Below, in pieces: positions 18,581 to 26,463 of a stretch of 64,000 bases of DNA (positions are counted from its first letter, which is position 1; every line of letters starts with the position of its first letter). A model generated the notes under the pieces. That model saw only the letters and a list, made by a program, of their open reading frames with translations. It did no database searches and had not been told where the DNA came from. The stretch lies in the NCBI RefSeq assembly GCF_900606115.1, contig NZ_UWPJ01000011.1, positions 1-64,000 of the forward strand, read 5' to 3'. The translations under genes and the position numbers were made by a program. The DNA is from Pigmentiphaga humi. Its GTDB lineage: Bacteria > Pseudomonadota > Gammaproteobacteria > Burkholderiales > Burkholderiaceae_B.

Positions 18581-19828
18581 ATGCAGACAGTGAATCATGC
18601 CGTGGACGCAGGTTCGGACGGCGCCCGGATCCGTCCCGCGATCGTGCTCCTTTCCGTGGCCCTGGCCTACGTGTCGCTGGGCGCCATCCTCGGCTTCGTC
18701 CAGGGCGGCGTGGCGCCCGTGCTGCGCACCCGGGGCATGGACTTGTCGGCCATGCGCTGGGTCTACGCGCTTTACCTGCCGTTCGGCATTGCCTTCCTGT
18801 GGGCGCCCGTGGTCGATTCCCGGCGCTGGCCCTGGCTGGGACGCCGCACCGGCTGGATCGTTCCGATGCAGTGGATTGCGGTCCTGGCCTTGCTGGCGGC
18901 GGCGTGCAACGCGCCAGGGCCCGGCGCATGGGGCATTTTGCTGGCGCTCGGCATGGTGGCCACGCTGGCGGCCGCCACCATGGACGTGGCCCTGGATGCG
19001 CTGACCGTCGAAACCGTTCCCGAGGCGCAGCGGCCCGCCGCCGCCGCGGCCAAGATGGGCGGCGTTTCGCTCGGTTCCGTGCTCGGCGGCGGCGTGCTGG
19101 TGGCGCTGTATCCGCGCCTGGGGTGGCCAGGCGCGATGGCCGCCATTGCCGCACTGATGGCGGTGTCCGGCGTACCCATGCTCGCCCTTATCGGCGCGGA
19201 GCGTGCGTTGACCGGCCGCTCGCCGCGCCGGCGCGCGGGCATCGGGCAGATGCTGCGCAAGCGCGGGATGCGCCCGCGCTTCATCCGGCTGACGCTGCTG
19301 GCCTGCACCCTGCTGGCGTTGTTCAACTTCAACCGGCTGCTGCTGGTGGACATGGGGGTTTCTCTGGAGCGCATCGGCAGCGTGCTGGGCACGGCCGGAC
19401 CGCTGGCCAATGCGGTGGCCTGCGCGCTCGCGCCGCTGCTGGTGCGGCGTCTGCCTTTGCGGTCGGCGGCCATGTCCATGGCCATGGCTTGCCTGGCCAG
19501 CGCCTGCCTGGTGTGGCTGGGCTACGCCAGGATGAGTCCGGCCATGGCGCTGGCGGGCAGCGTGCTGGTCACGGCCGGCGCCTCGGCGCTGTATGTGGTG
19601 CTGGGCAGCCTGATCCTGGAATGGGCAAGCGGCGACCAGGCCGCCACGGACTACGCGCTGCTCTACGGGCTGGGCCGCTTCCTCGGGACTGCCGCCCTGA
19701 TGATCCTGCCGGGGCTGATACAGACTGTTGGATGGTCCGTTTTCCAGGGCGGCATCGTGATCGCCTTTGCCTGCGCCGCCTGGTACTTCCTGCGATTGAT
19801 TCCCCGAGCCGAGGCCGGTCCCTCCTGA
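18581..19828 (+). CDS. MFS permease, RhtX/FptX-like
   Basis: The 415-residue protein has about twelve hydrophobic segments. Family-like features are YVSLGAILGFVQGGVAPVLR near the start, PFGIAFLWAPVVDS, and AATMDVALDALTVE in the middle, resembling AmpG-like and RhtX/FptX siderophore permeases in sequence style and length. It would carry a ferri-siderophore across the inner membrane after the upstream receptor. Export of a siderophore is an alternative. It is co-directional with the receptor after 14 nt. Confidence 0.65.
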   Translation: MQTVNHAVDAGSDGARIRPAIVLLSVALAYVSLGAILGFVQGGVAPVLRTRGMDLSAMRWVYALYLPFGIAFLWAPVVDSRRWPWLGRRTGWIVPMQWIAVLALLAAACNAPGPGAWGILLALGMVATLAAATMDVALDALTVETVPEAQRPAAAAAKMGGVSLGSVLGGGVLVALYPRLGWPGAMAAIAALMAVSGVPMLALIGAERALTGRSPRRRAGIGQMLRKRGMRPRFIRLTLLACTLLALFNFNRLLLVDMGVSLERIGSVLGTAGPLANAVACALAPLLVRRLPLRSAAMSMAMACLASACLVWLGYARMSPAMALAGSVLVTAGASALYVVLGSLILEWASGDQAATDYALLYGLGRFLGTAALMILPGLIQTVGWSVFQGGIVIAFACAAWYFLRLIPRAEAGPS

Positions 19829-19842
19829 AATGCGATTAATCT

Positions 19843-19860
19843 GCTGACTATTTGATCAGC
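19843..19860 (+). promoter_or_regulatory. Second copy of the TetR-type operator
   Basis: GCTGACTATTTGATCAGC is an imperfect inverted repeat sharing CTGA-N2-ATTTG-N-TCAG with the repeat at 16233-16250. It lies 52 nt before the ATG of the TetR-family gene, where autoregulation would act. Confidence 0.65.
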
Positions 19861-19911
19861 ACGCAAGCCGTGGAAGGCGGCTGTGCACGCCGCCCTCAGG
19901 AGATTCGTCCC

Positions 19912-20580
19912 ATGTCCGAATTACGCCAGGTCTACACCACCGTCGATGCCCGCGACCGTATCGTGGAGGCCGCCCTGACCGTCTTTGCCAAGCTCGGCTT
20001 CGATGGCGCCACGACCCGCGAGATCGCCAAGGAGGCCGGTGTGTCGCCAGGCTTGATACACCACCACTTCCAGGACAAGGAAACCCTGTGGAAGCTGGTC
20101 GGCACTCGCATTACCGAAGAGTTCGCCGAGTTGGGCAGCGCGGCCGTCGATCCGGCGCTGCAGGGCAAGCCGGAAGGACTCAAGCAGATGCTGGCGGCCT
20201 ATATGCGCTATTGGCGCGAGCATCCGCGCGCGCTGCGGTTTCAACTCTGGCGCGTGCTCGGCGCCCCGAAGGAGGAGCGCAAGTCGCGTTCGCAGTCGCT
20301 GAACCAGCTGTTCGTGCCGCATTTCAAGGCCGCTCAGGACGCCGGGCTCATCCGGCAGGACGTGCCCGCGGGCCTGCTCATGGTCACTGCGGGCGGTCTG
20401 GTCCAGTTCTTCCTGCACAGCGACATCGAGACCAACGATGCTCTGGCGGTCACCGGCGCGCCGCCGCTCGAGGACGATGCCGCACTGGACTACCTCTGGG
20501 GGCTGATCGCCGCCGATCGGCCCGCCTCGAAACCCGCCCGGAAACCCCCATCCCGCAAACGCAGTTCATCCAGGACATAG
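19912..20580 (+). CDS. TetR-family transcriptional regulator
   Basis: The 222-residue protein has a typical N-terminal HTH, RDRIVEAALTVFAKLGFDGA followed by TTREIAKEAGVSPGLIHHHF, and a longer helical ligand-binding part. CAGGAG at 19896-19901 serves the ATG at 19912. The basic tail KPARKPPSRKRSSSRT is unusual and may aid DNA binding. The shared palindrome before this gene and before the receptor gene suggests it controls the receptor-permease unit and itself. Confidence 0.9.
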   Translation: MSELRQVYTTVDARDRIVEAALTVFAKLGFDGATTREIAKEAGVSPGLIHHHFQDKETLWKLVGTRITEEFAELGSAAVDPALQGKPEGLKQMLAAYMRYWREHPRALRFQLWRVLGAPKEERKSRSQSLNQLFVPHFKAAQDAGLIRQDVPAGLLMVTAGGLVQFFLHSDIETNDALAVTGAPPLEDDAALDYLWGLIAADRPASKPARKPPSRKRSSSRT

Positions 20581-20588
20581 CATCGGCC

Positions 20589-21008
20589 ATGCTGAGCAAG
20601 AACGATTTCAGGCATTACGACATCTCCGCCTTCCCGATCGTGAGCATCCGGGGCAGCCGGCTTCCCGCCGGCTATGCGCCGCAGTGGATCGTGGAGATGG
20701 AGGCGCTGGTGGCGAACGCCCAGCCCTTCGTCTTCATATTCATCGACAGCGCCGAACATCCCGAACATGAGGACCAGAAGGCCCAGGTGCAGTGGTTGAA
20801 GGCGAACAAGAAAACCCTGGCCCAGGTGTGCAAAGGAATCGTTGCGGTCGAACCGGATCGGGCCAGGCGAGTCCTGAAGCGCGCGCAGGCCCTGGCGCTC
20901 TCGGCCGCTTTCGGGCTTCGCATGTCGGTCGCGCCGGACCTCGGCGAAGCCCGGGTTCGGGCGCAACGCCTTCTCGAGGGAAACGAGATCGCCGACGATG
21001 AGGAATGA
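20589..21008 (+). CDS. Conserved small protein of unknown function
   Basis: The 139-residue protein has no signal peptide. It alternates hydrophobic strands (FPIVSIRG, PFVFIFIDS, KGIVAVEP) with amphipathic helices, the pattern of a small alpha/beta domain such as the SpoIIAA/STAS-like fold; that likeness is only visual. It starts 8 nt after the tetR-type gene, so it is probably co-transcribed with it. Confidence 0.6.
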   Translation: MLSKNDFRHYDISAFPIVSIRGSRLPAGYAPQWIVEMEALVANAQPFVFIFIDSAEHPEHEDQKAQVQWLKANKKTLAQVCKGIVAVEPDRARRVLKRAQALALSAAFGLRMSVAPDLGEARVRAQRLLEGNEIADDEE

Positions 21009-21050
21009 GGCACGGAGCGGGCGGCAATAACGCGTGGCCGTCTGCCCGAG

Positions 21051-21881
21051 TCATTGCGTTCGCAATTCATAGAGCGCGTAGAACGGCACGCCGAACAAAA
21101 CGCGGAACGCCGGCCCGATCAAGGCATAAGGCCAGCCGTAGCTCTCCATGATGGGGTGCGCCGCCGCAAGCTTCAGGCGCGGAGAGTCCCTGGTGAGTTC
21201 GGCGGAGCGGCGCGGCCCCCAGCGGAATTCGGCCTGGGTGTGGCGCACCGAGGGGTGGCGCTTCGCGCGTCCGGCGGCCAGCCAGCACATCGCGTCGAAA
21301 ACGAAGGACGAGCCGGCCGGCGCGCGTTCGCCGAAGGTGCGCAGCACCGCATGGACCATGGCCGGTTCCAGGTACATGAAGACGCCCTCGGAAAGCAGGA
21401 ACACCGGCGCCTCGTCGCGGCTGGCCGGCAAGCCCAGGGCGTCCCACCAGTCCGCCGCGGCGAGATCGACTTCGCGCACGATGTGCCGGCCGCCCCCGGC
21501 CGGCAGCAGTTCGCGGCGGATCTCCAGCACTTCGGGCAGGTCGGCGTCCGTCATGCGCATGCGGCCGTTGTCCAGCCACTGGAAGTAGTTGGACAGGCCG
21601 CAGCCGAGATTGACGACGCGGCCATCGGGACGCGCGGCGAGGAACTGCGCGGCCAGGTCGCGGAAGCGGCGCGTGCGTGCGAGGACGCCGTAGACGCTTC
21701 CGCGGTCGCGCAGCCAGACGGCGCCGTCGTCGCCCAGCGCCGTGAGCATGCGCGCGGCATCCGCGTCGCCGACGGCCATGTTCGGGAACATCGCGTCGCC
21801 CAATGCCCTGGCCGCGAGCGGAATGCGCAGCGTGGAAGGCACGGCGGACAGCCTGGCGACATCGGGAAGCGGATTGGACAT
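21051..21881 (-). CDS. Class I SAM-dependent methyltransferase, LCM/TcmP-like
   Basis: The 276-residue protein has the SAM-binding motif VVNLGCGLSNYFQWLD near residue 90, an acidic strand end MRMTDADLPEV, and VFLLSEGVFMYLE near 160. These features are typical of leucine-carboxyl/TcmP-type O-methyltransferases. Its start lies 69 nt from a Fur-like box shared with the divergent fecI-type gene, so it may respond to iron. The substrate cannot be read from the sequence. Confidence 0.75.
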   Translation of the reverse strand: MSNPLPDVARLSAVPSTLRIPLAARALGDAMFPNMAVGDADAARMLTALGDDGAVWLRDRGSVYGVLARTRRFRDLAAQFLAARPDGRVVNLGCGLSNYFQWLDNGRMRMTDADLPEVLEIRRELLPAGGGRHIVREVDLAAADWWDALGLPASRDEAPVFLLSEGVFMYLEPAMVHAVLRTFGERAPAGSSFVFDAMCWLAAGRAKRHPSVRHTQAEFRWGPRRSAELTRDSPRLKLAAAHPIMESYGWPYALIGPAFRVLFGVPFYALYELRTQ

Positions 21882-21949
21882 GGGACAGTTCCTCGAACGG
21901 TGCCGGAGGCCTAAAACCGAACCGGCATCCGGCTAGATTAGATCGGTAT

Positions 21950-21970
21950 TGAAATAAGAATCATTATCAT
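21950..21970. promoter_or_regulatory. Fur-like box before signalling operon 2
   Basis: TGAAATAAGAATCATTATC at 21950-21968 matches 14 of 19 Fur-box positions, with the right half perfect. TATCAT at 21965-21970 could be the -10 of the rightward promoter; the -35 is poor. It lies between the divergent methyltransferase and fecI-type genes. Confidence 0.65.
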
Positions 21971-22033
21971 GTAAATTCGCTGCTCGGTCAGATGTTTGCG
22001 GAGGACGGGGGTGATCCGAGGCGCGGCTTTCCC

Positions 22034-22510
22034 ATGACGATCGAAACCATGTATCGGAGCCACGGCTCGTGGCTGCTGGCCCGTTTGCAGCGCAAGCTCG
22101 GCAACAGCTGGGACGCTGCCGACCTGGTCCAGAATACCTTTCTGAAGGTGCTGACGTCATTCGACGTCGCGGCGATCGCCGAGCCGCGCGCCGTGCTGAC
22201 GACAGTGGCGCGCACCCTCTGGATCGATCAGCTGCGGCGCCAGGCGCTGGAACGCGCGTATCTGGAGGCCTTGGCCCGGCAGCCCGAGAACCTGGTGCCG
22301 CCGCCCGAAGTGCGGCTCATCGCCATCGAGGCGCTGGTCGAAATCGACCGCATGCTCGACGGCGTGCCCTTGCAGGCCAAGCAGGCTTTCCTGATGGCGC
22401 GCATCGAAGGCATGTCGCTGGGAGAAATCGCGGCGGCGCTCGGAATCTCGCTGGCCACCGTGAAGCGGCGCATCGCTCAGGCCGCCGTGCGCTGCTACTT
22501 CGGATACTGA
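22034..22510 (+). CDS. FecI-type ECF sigma factor (system 2)
   Basis: The 158-residue protein has sigma region 2 (SHGSWLLARLQRKLGNSWDA, DLVQNTFLKVL) and region 4 (QAFLMARIEGMSLGEIAAAL, ATVKRRIAQA). It shares long blocks with the system-1 sigma, such as ERAYLEALA, so the two are paralogues. ATG 22034 is chosen because it gives the family N-terminus; an in-frame ATG at 21992 is possible. It is expected to drive the downstream receptor genes when the receptor is occupied. Confidence 0.87.
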   Translation: MTIETMYRSHGSWLLARLQRKLGNSWDAADLVQNTFLKVLTSFDVAAIAEPRAVLTTVARTLWIDQLRRQALERAYLEALARQPENLVPPPEVRLIAIEALVEIDRMLDGVPLQAKQAFLMARIEGMSLGEIAAALGISLATVKRRIAQAAVRCYFGY

Positions 22511-22512
22511 CC

Positions 22513-23505
22513 ATGCCGCCCGTCACGCTTGCCGCGCCCGACGCCGTCGATGTGCCCGAAACCGTGGCCCGCCAGGCAGTGCAGTGGCTGATCGAGTTGC
22601 AGACGAAGCCGCTGGACGAGGGGCGGATGCAGGCATGGATGCGTTGGCGCCACGCATCGGCCGTCCACGAGCGGGCCTGGCTGCGTATCGAAGAGATCGA
22701 CGATCGCCTGCGCCAGGTGGGATCGGCGGCGGTCGCCATCGAGGCCGTCGGCGGTGCCGAGCGCAGCCGCCGGCGCACGCTCAAGCTGCTGGCGGCGGGC
22801 GTGGCCGGCCTGGGCGGAACGATCGTGCTGCTGCCGCGCGCCGCGCCGTTCCAGGCGTGGATGGCTAATCACGCGACCCCGGTCGGCGAGCGCCGCACGG
22901 TGCGGCTGGAAGACGGCACCCGCGTGGCGCTGAATACCGATAGCGCGCTCAATGTGCGCTATGGCGCGCAGCGGCGGGTGCTCGAGCTGCTGCGTGGCGA
23001 AATCCTGGTCGAGACCGGCGGCGATCCGGCGGGGCGGCCGTTTCTCGTGCGGACCGCGCAAGGCGATGCGCGGGCGCTCGGCACGCGCTTTACGGTGCGC
23101 CAGTACGACGCAAGCACCCGCGTGTCCGTCTGGGAAGGCCTGGTGGCGCTGGAGCCGCGCCGCGGCGCCGGGCCGGGCCTGCGCCTGCGCGCCGGCGAGC
23201 AGGGCGCCTACACTTCCACCTCGGCCCAGGGGCCGGAAGCGTCGGACCCTTACGCCGATTCATGGGCGCGCGGCTATCTGACGGCCGACCATACGCCCTT
23301 GGCGGTGTTCCTGGCCGAAGTCGCCCGCTATCGGCAAGGCTGGGTGCAATGCGATCCGGCGGTAGCCCACCTGCCCGTCTCCGGCACGTTTCCGCTCGAC
23401 GATCCCGACCGCATTCTTGCGTCGCTTCCGCATGCGCTGCCCGTGGAAGTGCGCAGACGCACGCGCTACTGGGTACGCGTCGAAGCGCGTTCTCCCGCCG
23501 CCTGA
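22513..23505 (+). CDS. FecR-type sigma regulator (system 2)
   Basis: The 330-residue protein has the DUF4880-like cytoplasmic part (VARQAVQWLIELQTKPLDEG). A membrane segment follows (LKLLAAGVAGLGGTIVLL, near residue 100), then the FecR domain with VGERRTVRLEDGTRVALNTD and the C-terminal SGTFPLDDPDRILASLPHAL. It starts 2 nt after the sigma gene. It should transmit receptor occupancy across the inner membrane to the paired sigma factor. Confidence 0.9.
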   Translation: MPPVTLAAPDAVDVPETVARQAVQWLIELQTKPLDEGRMQAWMRWRHASAVHERAWLRIEEIDDRLRQVGSAAVAIEAVGGAERSRRRTLKLLAAGVAGLGGTIVLLPRAAPFQAWMANHATPVGERRTVRLEDGTRVALNTDSALNVRYGAQRRVLELLRGEILVETGGDPAGRPFLVRTAQGDARALGTRFTVRQYDASTRVSVWEGLVALEPRRGAGPGLRLRAGEQGAYTSTSAQGPEASDPYADSWARGYLTADHTPLAVFLAEVARYRQGWVQCDPAVAHLPVSGTFPLDDPDRILASLPHALPVEVRRRTRYWVRVEARSPAA

Positions 23506-23628
23506 ACCCGGGCTCCGCGACGGGCGTGGCCCGCTCGCGCGACGCCGGTGAGCCGATTTTCGGCCGAGTTCGTCAATGGATATGTAAGCCGCGAAATCGA
23601 CGCGGCCGAACCGGGACTCAGCCACTTC

Positions 23629-26415
23629 ATGTCTTTCCGCTTTCCGATGCCCAGCCGCCGCGGGGTTGGCGTTGCCGCGCTCGCCGCGGCGCTGGCCGCG
23701 CTGGCATGGACGCCGCTCGACTCGCGCGCGCAGGCGCAAGCCAGCGCCCCCGCCGTGCGCCACTACCAGATCGAGCCTGGAGACCTCACGCGCGTCCTCA
23801 AGGATTTCGGCATCGCGAGCGACCTGCTGATCAGCTTCGACTCGCATCTGGCCGATGGCCGCCAGAGCGCCGGACTCCGGGGCGAGTACGCGCTGCCGGA
23901 CGCCTGGCGGGCGGTGCTGGCCGGCACCGGCCTGGAGGCCCTGCCGTCCGGCGAGCGCAGCTATACCCTGCGCGTCGCGCCCGCGACGGTGCAGCCCGGC
24001 ATGCTGGGCACGGTCACGGTGGTAGGGCTGCAAGAGCGCGACGAGAAAGAGGAGGTCTACAAAACCGCCGGCTCGCGCAGCGTCCTCACCCGCGACGACA
24101 TCGAGCGCAACCGCGGCATGTCGGTGGGCGACATCTTCCGCGGCGTGCCCGGCGTACTGGTCGGCGAGCTGCGCAACAGCGGCGGGCTGGACATCAACAT
24201 CCGCGGCATGCAGGGGCAGGGCCGGGTGCCCATCCTGGTCGACGGCGCGCGCCAGGAAACCACGGTGTACCGGGGCTATTCCGGCGTGGTGTCGCGCAGC
24301 TACATCGACCCCGACCTGATCGGCGGCATCACCATCGACAAGGGTCCGACCCTGTCGGCCCAGGGCACCGGCGCCACCGGTGGCCTGGTCAGCATGCGCA
24401 CCATCAAGGCCGAAGACATCGTCCGGCCCGGCCAGGACTTCGGCATACGCGTGCGCGGCCAGGCCATCGGCAACAACACCGGCTCGCCCATGGCGCCGGA
24501 CACGCCTACCGGCCTGTTCACCGGCGTCGGCGAAACCTTCAATTCGGCCCCGGTCTACCGCACCGACTGCGCCACCGCCGGCGCATGCGCCGGCAAGTAT
24601 GCGCTGCCCGACGAGTGGGGCAACCCGGAAGGGCTGGACCGCCCCGGTACCTTCCAGCCCAAAAGCTATGCCGGCAGCGTAGCCATCGCCAAGCGCTGGG
24701 AAAAATTCGACCTGGTGGCCGCCTACGCGCAGCGCGAGCAGGGCAACTACTACGCAGGCGAACACGGGCCCGCGGGCTGGGTGGATGTGTCGAACCGGCG
24801 CAAGCTGCCTTTCTACACGGAGGTCCGCCCCGAGATCAAAGGCGCTTCCGTATTCCGGGCCGGCGAGCGCATACCCGGCACCAACTACGAAAGCAAGTCG
24901 GCGCTGCTCAAGGGTACGGCCTACCTGGCCGACGACCAGGAACTGGAACTCGCCTACCTGCGCTACAGCAGCGTGTACAGCGAGATCATGCCCTCGCAGA
25001 TCATCCGCTTCGCCAATCTCTCGCCGGTCCTGCAGCCGCGCAATAGCGACGTCACGGTCAACACCTACACCAGCCGCTACCACTGGAAACCCGCCGGCCA
25101 GCCGCTGCTGGACCTGCGCGCCGACCTGTGGCACACCCGCACCAACGCCACCAACAACAGCCCCAGCGAGACCCAGCCTTCCCTCTACAACAACGTGCGC
25201 GAAAAATACAAGCGCTGGGGGCTGACCCTGGAGAACACCTCCACCCTGCAGCACGGCGACTGGGGCGAGAGCCAGGTGCGCGTCGGCATGGCCGCGCAAT
25301 GGGAAAGCGTCGGCACCACTGCGCTGAACGACGGCGACTCCCGTTCCGCCGGGCGCAGCGGCGACCGCGATGAATACAGCGCGTTCGCCGCCTGGCTCTA
25401 CAAGCCCATCGAAACCGTGGCCCTGGACGTCGGCCTGCGCCATACGCGCTTCAAGTCCAGCGACGACAAGGACATCGTCGTCAGCAATCCGGACAGCCCC
25501 AACTGCGTCGACCGCGACGGCGACGGCGTCTGCGATCCCATCCCCAACCGGAACAAGCAAAGCGGCACCGCCCCCGTGCTCAGCCTGAGCTGGGAGCCGG
25601 GTAAGCGCGGCCTGCAGTTCTACGGGCGCTACGCCGAGGCCTACCGCATGCCTAGCCTGTTCGAGAGCACCTCGGGTTTCTCGTTCGATGCTGCGCCGGA
25701 CGTCGCCCTGAAGCCCGAGCACGCCAGGAACAGGGAAATCGGCATCAACTACGCGAAGGACGGCATCCTGGCCGGCCGCGACCGCCTGCGCCTGAAGCTC
25801 GCCTATTTCCGCAACCACATCACGGACTACCTGACGCGCACGTCGCCCAACCTGTGGGAGGAGGGCGGGTCAGGCGGCGAGCTGGCCCAGTCGTCGAGCT
25901 TCACCATGCGCAACATCGACAGCGCCACCTTCCACGGGCTGGAGCTATCGGGCGGATACGACCTGGGCGTGGTGTTCACCGAGTTCGGCTTCACCAAATA
26001 CAACAAGATCGAAATCTGCCACACCGGCAGTTACCGCGTGAACCGTTGCAACGACTACGGCATCGCCGGCAGCTACATCAACAACATGGTGCCGCCCAAG
26101 TGGCACGGCAGCGTCACGCTCGGCGCGCGCCTGATGGACTACCGGCTGGTGCTGGGCGTGCGCGCCACCCTGATGGGCCAGCGCACCAACGCGCCGCAAT
26201 ACAACAACGACACCGCGCGCGGTTTCCTCGCTGTCGTGCCGTGGCACTCCTACCGCGTATTCGACCTGTTCGCCAGCTACCGCGTGAACGATCGCGTCAG
26301 CATCGATTTCAACCTCGACAACTTCACCGACCGCTACTACATCGACGCGCTCAGCCTCGGGCTGATCCCCGCTCCCGGCCGCACCGCACGGCTGAGCGTC
26401 ACCTTGCGGTACTGA
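23629..26415 (+). CDS. TonB-dependent HasR/HphR-like transducer receptor (system 2)
   Basis: The 928-residue protein has a signal peptide ending near SRAQAQ and an STN signalling domain (VRHYQIEPGDLTRVLKDFGI). The plug reads DIFRGVPGVLVGEL and INIRGMQGQGRVPILVDGAR. The barrel has a FRAP/NPNL-like region (YRMPSLFE, LKPEHARNREIGINY) and ends LIPAPGRTARLSVTLRY. These fit heme/hemophore receptors. An extracellular-loop insert at 25499-25540 encodes NCVDRDGDGVCDP, a calcium-site-like motif between two cysteines. ATG 23629 gives a normal signal peptide; an upstream in-frame start at 23548 is less likely. Confidence 0.87.
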   Translation: MSFRFPMPSRRGVGVAALAAALAALAWTPLDSRAQAQASAPAVRHYQIEPGDLTRVLKDFGIASDLLISFDSHLADGRQSAGLRGEYALPDAWRAVLAGTGLEALPSGERSYTLRVAPATVQPGMLGTVTVVGLQERDEKEEVYKTAGSRSVLTRDDIERNRGMSVGDIFRGVPGVLVGELRNSGGLDINIRGMQGQGRVPILVDGARQETTVYRGYSGVVSRSYIDPDLIGGITIDKGPTLSAQGTGATGGLVSMRTIKAEDIVRPGQDFGIRVRGQAIGNNTGSPMAPDTPTGLFTGVGETFNSAPVYRTDCATAGACAGKYALPDEWGNPEGLDRPGTFQPKSYAGSVAIAKRWEKFDLVAAYAQREQGNYYAGEHGPAGWVDVSNRRKLPFYTEVRPEIKGASVFRAGERIPGTNYESKSALLKGTAYLADDQELELAYLRYSSVYSEIMPSQIIRFANLSPVLQPRNSDVTVNTYTSRYHWKPAGQPLLDLRADLWHTRTNATNNSPSETQPSLYNNVREKYKRWGLTLENTSTLQHGDWGESQVRVGMAAQWESVGTTALNDGDSRSAGRSGDRDEYSAFAAWLYKPIETVALDVGLRHTRFKSSDDKDIVVSNPDSPNCVDRDGDGVCDPIPNRNKQSGTAPVLSLSWEPGKRGLQFYGRYAEAYRMPSLFESTSGFSFDAAPDVALKPEHARNREIGINYAKDGILAGRDRLRLKLAYFRNHITDYLTRTSPNLWEEGGSGGELAQSSSFTMRNIDSATFHGLELSGGYDLGVVFTEFGFTKYNKIEICHTGSYRVNRCNDYGIAGSYINNMVPPKWHGSVTLGARLMDYRLVLGVRATLMGQRTNAPQYNNDTARGFLAVVPWHSYRVFDLFASYRVNDRVSIDFNLDNFTDRYYIDALSLGLIPAPGRTARLSVTLRY

Positions 26416-26463
26416 TTTCGCAGCCACCTCCTGAACGACATCGACAAGCAAAGGACACTCGAC

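Noticed and set aside
23260-25818. An 852-codon antisense frame over TonB receptor 2
   Set aside because: It is a GC-driven shadow of the receptor gene with no family features or ribosome binding site.
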